A stretch of 64,000 bases of DNA from Macrotis lagotis (GCF_037893015.1 NC_133666.1:566279237-566343236), one strand, 5' to 3'; positions 1-12,690 are shown, counted from the first letter of the stretch. The notes: generated from the letters alone by a model not told the origin. Program-made: numbers and translations.

Positions 1-589
1 AAAACAAAAAACAAAACCTAATGAATTCCTCACAAAACTCTCTGACTTTCATAATAGAAATGGAATTGAAACCAAGATTAAAAAAAGGTGGAAGCTTGTG
101 TGATTTTTGTTGCAATAGAAAGCTATTAAGGTTTTGAAAAAAAATCTAGGCTTCTGTTTCCATTGAATTTTCTTGAAATGAAAGGAAGAACAGTCTCCAC
201 TCGAACTTTATTTATGAGAGCTCTCCTGGAGATGCCTCTGCCCATACCTTCAGATAATCAGCAATTGTGCCCATTTTCTAACATAGAATCCCTCCTCCCC
301 TCAAAATTAACTTCTATTTATTGGGTATATAATATTAGCCAATATTAAGTAACTTTGAGAAAGGAGTTTTCCCTAAGGTGGTTATGTAAAGACAGCTGGT
401 ATAAAGCATATTCCACTGTCCTGTCCCAAAAGTCTTTTATATACGCTCTCATGGTCACATGCAAAGTCCAAGGAATTTGGGCTCTAGTTCAGAGAACATG
501 TGGCAAAGAGTTCCATGAAGTCCTTTTGCTAGAATAATTCTCAAATTTAGCATGGATTTTCTGCTGGGCTTATTGTAGAGGCTGTAAAC
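1..589. other. AT-rich spacer, no gene seen
   Basis: No recognisable repeat, RNA gene or conserved reading frame. The short open stretches carry no motif and are typical of random AT-rich sequence. Confidence 0.5.
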
Positions 590-599
590 TATCTTTCTG

Positions 600-842
600 A
601 ATTGTGTCTAGTTTGTCCTTGAGACCTGATGTAGACACACAATTAAAATTTACAAGTTTTTCTTCTGGTTAAAGAGGTTTAGGGAGGTTAATGAATCTCC
701 TCTTGAGTGGGAGCCCATCTCCACCCAAATAGAATTTCCCTTTCCTGCTTCACCATTAGAATATCCTGGGTTGTGAACTGTTCTGTTTTATTCAAAACTC
801 ACAGGATATGTTCACATTTTTTCAGACAATTACAGTATACTG
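600..842. repeat. Diverged dispersed repeat, copy 1
   Basis: About 240 bases that match 10403-10645 in the same orientation, roughly three quarters identical by eye. Shared blocks include 'CTGGTTAAA', 'TTAATGAATC(T/C)CCTCTTG' followed by a G/C-rich run, and 'CCTGCTTCA'. The family is not recognised. An old LTR or LINE fragment is possible, but no TG...CA ends or tail were found. Confidence 0.55.
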
Positions 843-850
843 CCTATGTA

Positions 851-1534
851 GTATCATTTTACTTCATACAAAAGCTTTTACTCTTTCCAAATTGATAAAC
901 TTTTTAAATCTGATAAAATGCCTTTGATTAGCTAATTGATTTAATAGAGGCAGTGAGACATTATTCACCCCTGATTCATATCTCTGATGATTTATTTAGT
1001 TGAGGACTCTAAACTTTTAATTATTGAGTTAAGAGTATGGGGTATCCACCTTAGATATGTCTATATAGTTGTTTTTGTATTTGTATGCAAATTTGTGTGC
1101 AAATGTTTGATAAATACTCATTGGCAGATGAATGATCTCTAGAACCTACTTCCTTATATCATTTCCCTATTTTTAGGTGATAAATCTAATCTGAAGTTTC
1201 TGGAGGAGTCACACTCTAAACCTGTCAGAGTCACAAGTACTCTGCAGTTATGACACTGACTCACAGTCTAATCCAGGGAATTCCTTGGATTTACTCTAAT
1301 TCTCTGATTTCATATTCTACATTCATTTATTTATTAAGCACTATATGAAAATCTAGGCTAGAAGTCAAATAGCCAATATTCCCACTGAGTGCAAGGATAT
1401 AATGATAGACGTTACTTAGACCTTGTTTCCAAGCATGAAACATTCTAATAAGGGGAAAAGGGCAGAGACTATATATCTATGGCTTCATTCATATCATATG
1501 AGGAAATTCCTTCTACCAAAGCAGGTGAGCACCT
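851..1534. other. AT-rich spacer, no gene seen
   Basis: Unique-looking AT-rich sequence. No repeat, exon or RNA signature was found. Confidence 0.45.
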
Positions 1535-1660
1535 TCTTTGCAACTTGTAACACTGAGAAGTTAAAGAACCTGTTAAGGATCACATAGGCAGTATGTGCCA
1601 GAGGCCAGACTTCAACACAACTCTCTTGAACTTCAAGAAAATCTTCCAATATACTATGCC
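1535..1660 (-). mobile_element. MIR-type SINE fragment
   Basis: Reads as a reverse-strand MIR: an 'AAGTTAAAGAACCTGTTAAGGATCAC' type core, then 'GCAGTATGTGCCAGAGGCCAG', the decayed form of 'TAGCTAGTAAGTGGCAGAGCCAG'. MIRs are ancient tRNA-derived SINEs mobilised by L2. Assigned by eye. Confidence 0.5.
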
Positions 1661-1841
1661 ATGCTGCTTTTCTCAATAATTTGAAAAATATGTACAAAAT
1701 TAAATAGTATACAATGGGAAATGGCTTATATGCAGTGGAGAAGTCTGGTCAAATTGTTCTGGCAAATATGAGTAAGGAGATAGCATTTTCAATCAGGAAC
1801 ATCAGGCCAGGCATCAAGATAGGGAAGAGATCTCCAAGAAA

Positions 1842-2418
<577 letters not shown>

Positions 2419-2419
2419 A

Positions 2420-2800
2420 TTTGGGTGCAAATGAGAGGAGGGAACAAGGAGAGTCCATTCCACTCAAAGGAGACAATGTGAGTAAAGGTGTGGACACAGG
2501 AGATGGCAGAATTATCCCAAGGGAAAGAATATCATAGATTTGGCTGGAGCAATAAGTATGTGAAATATGAAATAATGTGGATTGAAGTTGAGTTATAGAC
2601 TACCTTAAAAACCTGGATAAGTAATTAAAATTTTAATTGATAGATATTGGGGAGACATTAAATGTTTTTAAATAACCGAATAACAACAGAACAAGAGGAA
2701 AACTACTCAGGCAGCCATGTAAAGGATGGATTAGGGCATATAGACAAGATATGTGATTTTATTGCTATAGGAGAGTCCCTGATGAGAAAACCATTTCCAC
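2420..2800 (+). repeat. Ancient interspersed repeat remnant (L3/CR1-like tail type)
   Basis: Contains decayed forms of a text that recurs in this window: 'GGTGTGGACACAGGAGATGGCAG', 'TTTGGCTGGAGCAATAAG', 'CAGCCATGTAAAGGATGGATTAG'. Compare 26480-26710, 27290-27560 and 42550-42800. The RPS18 copy appears to have landed at its edge. The exact family is not known to me. Confidence 0.4.
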
Positions 2801-3615
2801 GAATATAGGTCAGTACCTCTGAAATTTATAGTTATTGGACTTCCAGCCAAGATGGTGGAGAGAAGTCAGGCATTGTCCTAAGCTCTCTTGGCTTTCCCTC
2901 AGAACTAACATGAATCAAGCCTCTTAAAAGACTTTGCATCCACAAAACCCTAGAAAAGAACCTATGAAAATATTTACCAACAAGGACTGTCTAAGGGGAG
3001 TGTGGGTGAGCTGGGGCCAGAGAGCCAGCAAAGGGGCAAGAAGGTGAGGCCTGAGACCTGAGCCATGGGAGCTTTGGCTATGGGAGCAGCAGCAGGAGAG
3101 CTCCAGCAAGCTTGGAGGGAGAGTTCCAGAGTGTGGCTAGACATCACTAGTCAGCTTGGCTGATCTGGAAGACCAGGGCTAGGAGTCCTGTATTTTCAGT
3201 GGAGTCCTCATGTTTCCAGTTGAGTCCCCTCCCCCCAATCCCTGTTGGAGAAAGTGACTCTTACCAGAACAAACACAATAACTACTCCCCACCCCCACAC
3301 CCAGGCTCAGGTTTGGGCAGCAGATCTCTCTCAGAACTAGGTGAAGAATAAGGAGATTATTTATAATGCCTGAGGGCCCAGCCCACATTGTTCAAGGATA
3401 ATCCAAATTCTTCTGCCCCCCACCCCCACCCCCAGGTCTAGGGAGTGGATGACAAATCAAGACACTCCAGAGAAAGTGTATAGCATCCCCTACTGGCTGG
3501 TTCACTTGGAGCTAAGCACAATAAGCAAAGTCCCTAAGGATTGCAACATCAAAGTGAACTAGCCCCTCCCCAACAAAAGATCCTAGGAAAATGAAGGAAA
3601 ACAAGCAGAAGGGGG

Positions 3616-4545
3616 GTGTCCATGGAAAGCTACCTTGAAAACAAAGATCCTAACTCAGAGAGATCTAGAACTTTTGAGGAGAATATAAATTGGTCTCCAG
3701 CCCAGCAAAACTTCTTAGAAGAGATCAGGAAGGAGTTTAAAAATAAATTGGAAAAAGTGGAAAAAGAAACAAAGGATAAAATGAACACTTTGCAAGAGAA
3801 AATTATCATCTTGCAACAAGAAACCAAAATTACAATTTGACAAGTGCAAAAAGAAAATAATTCTATCAAAAATACAATTGGACAAATGGGAAAATCCTTC
3901 AGAATTAGAATTGATCAATTGGAAAAGGAGTTGCAAAAGGTAAATGAAGAAAATTCTTCTCTTAAAAGAAGATTGGCATCTGTGAAAACTAATGACTTCA
4001 TGAGACAACAAGAATCTGTTAAGCAAAACCAAAAAAAACAAAAAAATAGAAGAAAATGTAAAATAATTCATAGATAAAACAACTGACCTAGAGAACAGAT
4101 CCAGGATCTACTGGGCTTCCTGAAAACATTGAGGAGAAAAATAGCCTGGGCTCTATATTTCAGGATATAGTGAAGGAGAATTGCCCTGATATCATGAAAC
4201 CAGAGTGCAAAATAGTTAATGAAAGACTACATCAATCCCCTCCTGAAAAGGGTCCCGAAATGAAAACAACAAGGAATGTTGTGGCCCAATTACAGAACTA
4301 TCAAATAAAAGAGAAAATCTTGCAAGCAGCCAGAAAGAAACAATCTATATACCAAGGAGACACAGTAAGGATTACACAGGACCTGGCTGCATCAACATTA
4401 AGTGATCGAAGGGCCTCGAATATGATATTCTGAAGAACAAGAGAGCTTGGACTGCAGCCAAGAATTCATTATCTGGCCATAATTCATTATCTAGCAAAAC
4501 TGAACCTTCTCTTCCAGGTGAAATGATGGACATTTAACATATGGG
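3616..4545 (+). pseudogene. L1 ORF1 remnant (RNA-binding protein)
   Basis: ORF1p is the trimeric RNA chaperone of the L1 particle. The first part (3616-4077, one frame with a single TGA at 3838-3840) encodes a Lys/Glu-rich coiled coil with leucine spacing (EKVEKETKDKMNTLQEK, QLEKELQKVNEENSSL). After a frameshift, 4100-4433 gives an RRM-like part (NIEEKNSLGSIFQDIVKEN) and the start of the C-terminal domain (QIKEKILQAARKK). In another frame, ELGLQPRIHYLAKLNLLFQ resembles the conserved 'QPRILYPVKL' block of the ORF1 C-terminus. At least two frameshifts and several stops are present. Start chosen at the first Met ahead of the coiled coil. Confidence 0.8.
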
Positions 4546-5250
4546 AGACTTCCAACTAAAACTAAATATAACTAAATAGAAAATTTGGACTTCAAATAGG
4601 AGACTTAAAAGATACATGAAAAGGTAAAAAAGGGAAAAGAAAAAAACTGTTAACCAATAAAATGAAACTGACTATATCCCCAGCTGGGAGAAAGATTCTC
4701 ATAACTCTTGAGAACTGTAACTCTATTAGAGAGAATATACTTAGCCAAAAGTAATGGACACTTACATCAGTGACTCTGATAGAATGATTTAAAAACAATA
4801 TCTCCTTAAAAGAGAAGACAGTAAAAAGACAGGAGGATGGAGGAGATTGAATGGAGTAAATTACATTACATGAAGAGGTACAAAGGACCTGTTGCAATAG
4901 AGGGGAAGAAGGGAGGAGGTGAGAACTTCCTGAATCTTACTCTCATCAGATTTGCCTCTAAGAAGTATGAACAAAAATACACTCAGTTAAGTTAAGAAAC
5001 TTACTTTACCTTTCAAGTATTAAGAGGGGAAAGGGGGAGGGGGAGGAAAAGAGGAACTGGCAGAAGGAAGAGAAGGAAGAAGTGGCAAAGGGAAATGGGA
5101 AATAAAGGGTAGGGGAGTTGGATATAAGGGAGAAAACACTAAATGAGGTGGTATTTAGAAGAAAAAAAACTGGGGAATATGGATAAGATGAAAAAAGGGG
5201 AAAAATGCAACAGGGGGAAGATAGCATGGAGGGAAACAGTCAGCAATTAC
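4546..5250 (+). other. L1 inter-ORF spacer with polypurine tract
   Basis: About 700 bases separate the ORF1 and ORF2 remnants. From 5015 to 5225 the plus strand is almost purely A/G, with runs such as GAGGGGAAAGGGGGAGGGGG. The minus-strand L1 holds the matching pyrimidine tract at about 60410-60610, so the tract belongs to the family and is not local noise. Confidence 0.7.
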
Positions 5251-6753
5251 AACTTTGATTGTGAATGAGATGAACTCTCCCATAGAATGTAAATGAATAG
5301 CAGAGTGGATTAAAAACCAGAATCCTACAATATGCTGCTTACAAGAAATTCATATAGAATAAAGGTAAATGGTTGGAACAGAATATATTATGCTTCAGCT
5401 GAAATGAAAAAAAAGGCAGGGGAAGCAATCCTTATCTCAGACAAAGCAGCTGTAAAAATAGATCTCATTACAAGAGATAATGAAGGAAAGTATATCGTCC
5501 TAAAAAGTACCATAGACAATGAAGCAATTTCAATACTAAATTTTATGCACCAAGTGGTATAGCATCCAAATTCTTAGAGGAGAAACTGAATTAGTTACAG
5601 GAACATATAGACAGCAAAACTCTACTAGTGGGAGACCGCAACCTCCCTCTTTCAGAATTAGATAAATCAAACCATAAAATAAACAGGAAGGAAGTTAAGG
5701 AGGTAAATTGAATGTTAGAAAACCTAGACTCGATAGACCTTTGGAGAAAACTGAATGGGGATAGAAAGGAATTCAATTTATTTCTAGACTACATGGCACC
5801 TACACAAAAATTGAACAAGTACTAGTGCATAAAAACCTCATAATCAAATGCAGAAATGCAGAAGTAGTGAATCATAATGCAATAAAAATCACATGCAATA
5901 ATGGGCAAGGGAGAGATAAACCTAAATTTAGTTTCCAATGAAACTAAATAACTCCATTTTTAAAGAATGAGTTGATCAAACAACAAATTATAGAAAGAAA
6001 TAATGATTTCATCCTAGACAATCACAATAAAAAGACAACATACTAAAACTTATGGGATATAGCCAAGTCAATTATTAGGAGATACATTATATACTTAATT
6101 GCTTACATGAATAAAATAGAGAAAAAGGAAATGAACTAAATATGCAACTAAAAATTAAATAATAAATTAAAAATCCCCAATTAAATACAAAATTAGAAAT
6201 TCTAAAAAAATTAAAGGAGAAATTAGTAAAATTAAAATCAATAATACTATTGACCTTATGATTTTATGAAAAAAATTATAAAATAGATAAATCTTTGGTT
6301 AATTTGATTAAAAAAAGAAAGAAGAAAATCAAATTACTAATATCATAAATGAAAAAGGTGAACTCACTACCAATGAGGAAATTAAAGTAATAATTTGAGA
6401 CTATTTTGACCAGCTCTATACCAATAAATTTGATAATCTAAGTGAAATGGATGAATATTTACAAAAATATAAGTTGTCCAGGTTAAATGAAAAGGAAATT
6501 AAATACCTAAATAACCCTGTCTCAGAAAAAAATTCAACAGGCCATCATTGAACGCCCTAAGAAAAAATCTCTGGGGCCAGATGGATTCACAAGTGAATTC
6601 TATGAAACATTTAAGAACAATTGGTTCCAATTCTATATAAACTCTTTGGAAAAGTAGATGAAGTGAAACTCTGCCTAATTCCTTTTCTGACTCCAATATG
6701 ATGATGATACCTAATCTAGGAAAAGTCAACACAAAGAAAGAAAATTATAAGTC

Positions 6754-6907
6754 GAGGCAGGTAGGTGGCACACTGGTTAGAGCACTGGTCCTGTAGTCAG
6801 GAAGGCCTGAATTCAAAGCCTACCTCAGATACTTAATAATTGCCTAGCTCTTTGACTTTGGGCAAGTCATATAACCCCATTGCCTTGCAAAAACAACAAC
6901 AAAAAAA
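6754..6907 (+). mobile_element. tRNA-derived SINE inside the L1
   Basis: Begins 'GAGGCAGGTAGGTGGCACAC' and ends '...CCTTGCAAAAACAACAAC' with an A tail. The L1 text resumes after it ('GTAGACCAATTTCCC'). The flanks 'AAAATTATAAG' and 'AAAATTTGTAG' look like a decayed TSD of the L1 target. Confidence 0.85.
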
Positions 6908-8070
6908 TTTGTAGACCAATTTCCCTAATAAATATGGATGGAAAAATATTAAATAAATTCTTAGCAAAGTGATTAAAGCAAATTATCACTAGGATAATGC
7001 ACTATGACAAGCAGAATTTATCCCAGGAATGTAGGATTGGTTTAATATTAGGAAAACTGTAAGTATAATAGACTATATCAATAACCCTAACAATAATAAT
7101 ATCATTATCTCAATAGATGCTGAAAAAGCGTGTTTGACAAAATACAGCACCCATTCTTACTAAAACACTAGAGTATAGGAATAAATGCATTGTTCCTTAG
7201 AATGGTAAGTAGTATCTATCTGAAACCCTCAATAAGTATTATATGTAATGGGGATAAGCTAGAGACATTCCCAATAAGATCAGATGTGAAACAAGAATAC
7301 CTGTTATCATCATTATTATTCAATATTGTATTAGAAATACTAGATTCAGCAATAAGAAAAGAAAAAGAAATTGAAGGAATTAGAATTGGGAAGGAAGAAA
7401 CAAAACTCTCACTCTTTGCAGATGACATGATGATAAATCTAGAGAACCTTAAAAAGACATCTAAAAGACTACTGGAAACAATTAGCAACTTTAGCAAAGT
7501 TGCCAGTTATAAAATAAACCCACATACATCCTCAGCATTTCTATGCATTACTAGCAAGATGCAGCAGCTAGAGCTAGAAAGAGAAATCCCATTTAAAATA
7601 ACTTCAAGTAATAAAAAAATACTTGTGAGTCTACCTGCCAAAGCATACTCAGGAACTCTATGAAAACTTATTTGGTGCCTTACCAAACAAATTTCCAAAA
7701 AATGTGAACTAGTGAACTAGTTTCTAGTGAACTAGAAAAAAATTGTAGCTAAATTCATATGGAGAAACAAAAAGTCAAGAATATTAAGGGATTTAATGGA
7801 AAAAAATGGAAAATAAGGTGGCTTAGTCTTACCAGATCTAAAATCATATTTCAAAGTATCAGTCATCAAAATTGTCTGGTAGTGGCTAAGAAATAGAGTG
7901 GTAGATCGGAGGAATAGACTAGGTACAAAAGAGACAGCAAGAAATTATTATAATGATTTGCTGTTTGATAAACCCAAAGAGCCCAGCTTCTGGGATAAGA
8001 AATCTCTCTTTGATAACTTTTGGGAAAATTGGAAATTAGTATGGCAGAAACCTGGATTAGATCAATATCT

Positions 8071-8108
8071 CACACACACACACACACACACACACTATAT
8101 ATATATAC
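8071..8108. repeat. (CA)n then (TA)n microsatellite in L1
   Basis: Twelve and a half CA units (8071-8095) followed by a short TA run, inside the ORF2 remnant. Confidence 0.95.
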
Positions 8109-9510
8109 CAAGATAAGATCAAAATAGGTGCAGGATTTAGACATAAAAGGCAATATTATAAGGAAACTAGGAGAACACAGAATAGTTTAACTGTCAGATC
8201 CGTGGAAAGGGAAGCAGTTTATGACCAAGGAAGAGATGGAGAACATTAATTTTGATTCTATTAAATTAAAAAGCTTTTGCTCAAACAAATTCAAAGTAAC
8301 CAAGATCAAAAGAAATGTAGTAAATTGGAAAACAATTTTTACAACTAGTGTTTCTGACAAATGACTCATTTCTAAAATATATAGAGAATTGAGTCAAAGT
8401 TATTAAAAAAAACAAGGCATTCCCCAATTGACAAATGATCAAAGGATATGTGAAGGTAATTTGCTGATGAGGAACTCAAAGCTATCTATTTTCCTATGAA
8501 AAATTGCTCTAAATCATTAATGATCAGAGAAATGCAAATTAAAGCATCTCTGAGGTACCACCTCATACCTCTCAGATTGGCCCAATATGATCAGAAAAGA
8601 TGACAATTGATGTTGGAAGGGATGTGGAAAATCTGGGACACTAATGCATTGTTGATGGAGTTATGAATTGATCCAAACTTTCTGAAGAACAATTTGGAAT
8701 TATGCACAAAGGGCAATAAAATGTGCATATACTTTGATCCAGTAATACCACTACTGGGTCTATACCCTAAAAAGATCATGAAAAGGGCTAAAAATATCAC
8801 TTGTACAAAAATATTCATAGCAGCTCTGTTTGTGTGGCAAAGAATTGGAAATCAAGGAGATGTCAGTCAATTGGGGAATGGCTGAACAAATTATGGTGTA
8901 TGTATGTATGTATGTTATGGAACACTATTGTTCTATTAGAAACCAGGAGAGATGGGATTTCAGAGAAGCCTGGAAAGACTTACATGAACTGATGCTGAGT
9001 GATATGAGCAGGACCAGAAGAACATTATATACCCCAACAGCAACATGGGGTGATGATCAACCATAATGGACATGCTTATTCCATCAGTGCAGGAATCAGG
9101 AACCATTTTAGGGTATCTGTGATGGACAATAGCATCTGTATCCAGGGAAACAATTGTGGAGTTTAAAGAAAGACCAAAGAATATTACTTTCAATTTTTTA
9201 ATAAAAATTGCTATCTCTAATATTTTATTTTTTTATCAGGGATGTTTTTTCTCTCAAAAAATTCAGTTTTGATCAATGCATAGCATGGAAACAATGTAAA
9301 GATTATCAGATTGCCTTTTGTGGGGGGGGGCAGAGGGAGGGAAGGGAAGGGAAAGTAGGGGAAAAGGTGTAAAAGTTCAAAATCTTACCAAAAAAATGAT
9401 AGGTAGAAACTACTGTTGTATATAATTGGAAAAACAAATAAAATATTTATATAATAAAAAATAAAATCATATACAATGTGACCATGAAAAAAAAGAAATT
9501 TATATTCATT

Positions 9511-10020
9511 TAAAATTGCTAAGAATGCTGGGAATTTAAGGAACTTTTCCAATTATACGACAGTATTTGTCAATAAAGACCCAAATATTCTTTGCTCTGA
9601 AGCAACAGTCTCAAGCCACTTAGCTCTAAAGAGTGGATTTGAGAGGATAGATTGACTTAGATGGCTGGGTTTAATTTACTTTGGGGTAGATGATTTGTTT
9701 CTGGTAGTATGGAACTACCTGAAAAGCTTCAAGTTTCCCTTTGAAAAAAAGACTGTTGCTGAAAGGCCTGCCTCAGGTCATCCCCTAGATATTAAGGTTC
9801 AATATTGAAACAAAAAGGATTTACTCATAGGTCATCTAACAAATAACAAAATGAGATTCACTTATCTCAAATAGGGAAATAGTATTCCACAAAGAAATAC
9901 ATCCAGGACACAAATTGATTCAGTTGAAGGGAAGGAGCCTAACTTATGAAACTTATGAAACTCTTGTTCCATAGTTGTAAAAAACAAAATATTGTAAGGG
10001 AAAATAATTATTTTGAAATG
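9511..10020. other. Spacer, no gene seen
   Basis: AT-rich sequence after the L1 TSD. No repeat or exon recognised. Confidence 0.45.
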
Positions 10021-10026
10021 CCATTA

Positions 10027-10108
10027 TTTAAATATACATATATATATATACATGCATATATGTAATATATGTATTTTATGTTTGTGTATACACACACACA
10101 CACACACA
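10027..10108. repeat. (TA)n / (CA)n compound microsatellite
   Basis: TATACATATATATATATACATG-type repeats followed by nine CA units at 10091-10108. Confidence 0.9.
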
Positions 10109-10402
10109 TTTAAAGCCAATTTTGTGGACTCCAGTTCAAGAACCCTCCTAAAGGAAGAAACATGTGACAATTAATAATGCAAAATGGTATATACCACTTA
10201 ATATACTATGAGAACCATAATGAATCAGTGAAAAATTCTGTATATTTGAAAATTTCTTTATGGAAGAGATAGAACTTAATAGATAGAACAAGATTTGGGA
10301 AGTACCAAGGTAGCATGGGTCATCCTATTTAAAGAAGGGAAAAGTTAGAAATTAAAGGATTCTCTAATTCTTAATACTTTGTCACCCTTCTTTCCTTTCT
10401 TC

Positions 10403-10645
10403 ACTGTGTTTAGCTCATTCTTGAATCCTAGTGTAGAAACACAAGCAAAATTACTAAAATTTTTCCTGGTTAAAAAAGTTGAGGGAAATTAATGAATCCC
10501 CTCTTGGGTGGGGAGACCCTTCCCCTCCCTCACCACCTTCACTAGAACTTCTCTCTCCTGCTTCAATACTAGAATCTCCAAGATTGTGCTCTGCCGTTTT
10601 ACACCGAACTCAGAGGTTCTGAGTTTATTCAGCCAATTCCTTTCT
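10403..10645. repeat. Diverged dispersed repeat, copy 2
   Basis: Direct-orientation partner of 600-842. The two copies lie about 9.8 kb apart and flank the RPS18 pseudogene and the full-length L1. The family is unknown to me. Confidence 0.55.
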
Positions 10646-10649
10646 TCAA

Positions 10650-11179
10650 GAACAGGTAACTTGCAAAGACTTAAATAATGTGCATTCAGTCTCTCTCACA
10701 TCTCTTCCCAGCCTTCCCATGACGTCTAGTACAACACTGAGTCCATAGTAGGCACTCATTATACTGGAGGGATTTCAGTTATTGTTGCCAGGCTGCCTGG
10801 AATATGTTATACTTGTCTGAGCATCTTCCAGGAATGAATGATTCAGTGCACCAGGCAATCAAGCCCAGGCTGCTTAAAAGGGAAGATGAGCAGGAGGAGA
10901 AAAGGTTTTTAGCATGAATATTATTTTGAGTTTTAAACGAGCTCATCCAAACTCTCCATTTATCACTTCCAAGTCAGGCAGCTGGCAACACAACTTTCAG
11001 TCCAACAGTTGGAGGGGGTGATGCTGTCCTCCCCACCCCCTCTAGGCTTCTAGTCTATGATGGTTCCAAAATTCTGTTTTCACTTAAAATAACATACCAA
11101 GTTTTTGGAGTGGGGTTTGGGGAGGGAGGAACAGATTGTTTTTCATTGTACAAATGATAAATGGATATAGAGAGGAAAT
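10650..11179. other. Spacer, no gene seen
   Basis: Mixed composition. Around 10720-10780, 'TAGTACAACACTGAGTCCATAGTAGGCACTCATTA' reads like the 3' end of an old MIR/L2-type repeat. Nothing else was assigned. Confidence 0.4.
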
Positions 11180-11320
11180 ATAATACACTGGAAAGAGCAC
11201 TGGCTCTAATAAAACAAGTTCTAGATTCAAATCTCTACTGCTGATACTAACTGATTTTAGGTAAATCATTTATTCTCCCTGGGCATCACTTTATTCCTCT
11301 ATAAAATGAAGAATTTTAAA
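11180..11320 (+). mobile_element. MIR-type SINE
   Basis: 'GGAAAGAGCACTGGCTCTAATA' head, 'AGATTCAAATCTCTACTGCTGAT' B-box region, and 'CTCTATAAAATGAAGAATT' end. Well-preserved order on the plus strand. Confidence 0.75.
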
Positions 11321-11329
11321 CTATACTAT

Positions 11330-11600
11330 TTAGATTATATATGTGCATGTATATATGTCTAGATCATATATATTATATATATGTAGATTATCTAGATCTA
11401 TATATGATCTGGACATATTTCAAAATTTTCTAGATATATATGCATTGACACACATATCTACACACATATGTATACAGAATGTTCCCCAATTTTTTCTATT
11501 TAAGCTTTATTAGCATATACTATTTTCATTGATATGTGAGTTTTTGTAGAAAGAGACCATATATATATATATATATATGTATATATAGACTATAGGTATT
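11330..11600. repeat. Low-complexity TA/TATG-rich tract
   Basis: Repeated 'ATATATATG', 'TCTAGATC' and (TA)n at 11558-11578. Simple-sequence growth; no coding content. Confidence 0.75.
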
Positions 11601-11668
11601 TATAAGATATGTATAGGTAAATTGTAATCTATTTAAGAAATAGGAGTGTTTACATATATTGTCTAGAT

Positions 11669-11872
11669 TAGTGACATCAAACTCAAACAGAAACAATCCC
11701 TGCAGATTACACTATACAATTTAACACTATGTTGCAGTCTATGTTTAGAATTTCTTTATTTTATAAATATATAGATACAAACATTTTCCAATAACATTTT
11801 AATCTGATAAATTCCACACTTGGAGTTGTACAGGCTATAAACAGTCCATGAGTCATGAGTTTGACACCTTTG
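11669..11872. mobile_element. Short hAT-like DNA transposon (non-autonomous)
   Basis: A 204-base element with terminal inverted repeats: left end TAGTGACATCAAACTCAAA, and right end reading inward on the other strand CAAAGGTGTCAAACTCATG. It is flanked by an 8-base TSD (11661-11668 GTCTAGAT, 11873-11880 ATCTAGAT, one mismatch). Eight-base duplications and CAGNG-like ends suit the hAT superfamily (Charlie/Tip100 kind). There is no transposase, so it was moved in trans. The interior is A/T-rich with no frame. Confidence 0.7.
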
Positions 11873-11880
11873 ATCTAGAT

Positions 11881-12690
11881 GGATAAATGCAAGACTTTCA
11901 GATATCACCAACAGATGTCTCCGAAGGGAATTTAACTGGATGCTTGATCCTTCCCTCACCTATATACAAGGAATATAGAGCTAGACTGATATTTATATGC
12001 CTCCTTCAAATATTAATAGTCTAGGGACCAATAGGTTCAGAACAAAAGGTGCTTTCCAGGTTGCTCTGAAAGGGGTGAGAATTTCTCAGTTTATACTCTC
12101 TAGCTTAGCTCTTTTCCATCAAATCATGGTTACACAAAAGACCCTTATGACAAGTAATGAATAGAAGTAAATCAATTTATCCAAACATACAGCAAATAGA
12201 AACCAGAGAAATTTAAAGAGATTAAAATAAACTAGAAAATATCTCTTTAGTTGGAAGCAACATAGTAATACCTTAATAATTTTTTTTATTTTGACTCTCT
12301 GATAAACATATATGTGTGCATGAATATATGTATATAGTATGCATGTGTGTATGTCATATACATGTGGTTTGTATAATTATATATGTATAAATATATACAC
12401 TTACAAATACATGCATGCATAACTTTAAGGTTAAAAAATTCAGTATGATTTTTTGAGATGCCATGTGTATGCTCAAGTCTTAACTCTGACACATGTTGGC
12501 TAATCCCTTAAATTCTGAGGAAGGCAATTCCTTTCCTTAAGATTGTAAAGCTTATCTATAAATTCTGAGAGTGCTTGAATTTATGTTTTGAATATATAAT
12601 GGATACAACTTTAATATTACAAGTTACTTCTCTGACAATAGGTCTGAGAAATAGGTGGAACATCTCTAAATGTGCAATAAGAGTTTTCCA
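11881..12690. other. Spacer with ATGTATA-type low-complexity tract
   Basis: Nothing coding seen. 12300-12420 is built of TATATGTG/CATATA repeats. The remainder is unassigned AT-rich sequence. Confidence 0.5.

Larger units (their letters stand above)
5250..9066 (+). pseudogene. L1 ORF2 remnant (endonuclease and reverse transcriptase)
   Basis: ORF2p nicks target DNA and reverse transcribes L1 RNA. Endonuclease pieces are readable near 5310-5560 (ICCLQEIH, carrying the catalytic Glu) and 5610-5670 (LVGDRNLPLSELD, where the usual GDFN has become GDRN). The usual SDH motif reads NHN near 5870. The RT core is best kept at 7190-7663: SIICNGDKLETFPIRSDVKQ, then the catalytic FADD at 7415-7426, then ISNFSKVASYKINPH. 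The C-terminal part runs 7898-9066 and ends ELMLSDMSRTRRTLYTPTA. Stops and frameshifts occur throughout, and a SINE interrupts at 6754-6907. Non-functional. Confidence 0.85.
2837..9494 (+). mobile_element. Full-length marsupial-type L1 LINE, inactive
   Basis: A complete L1 retrotransposon running from the 5' UTR ('ACTTCCAGCCAAGATGG') to an A-rich tail. It is flanked by a 16-base TSD: 2821-2836 GAAATTTATAGTTATT and 9495-9510 GAAATTTATATTCATT (14/16 identical). Order: 5' UTR 2837-3610, ORF1 remnant 3616 to about 4545, long purine-rich spacer, ORF2 remnant about 5250-9066, and a 3' UTR with a G-rich tract (9322-9372). Both frames are broken many times, so it is not mobile. A SINE sits inside at about 6754-6907. 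A second copy of the same lineage lies on the minus strand at 57663-62956, and a 5'-truncated one at 41068-41583. L1 supplies the endonuclease and reverse transcriptase that also move SINEs and retrocopies. Confidence 0.93.

Noticed and set aside
3715..4071. 118-codon minus-strand Phe/Leu-rich frame
   Set aside because: Antisense shadow of the A-rich L1 ORF1 coiled coil.
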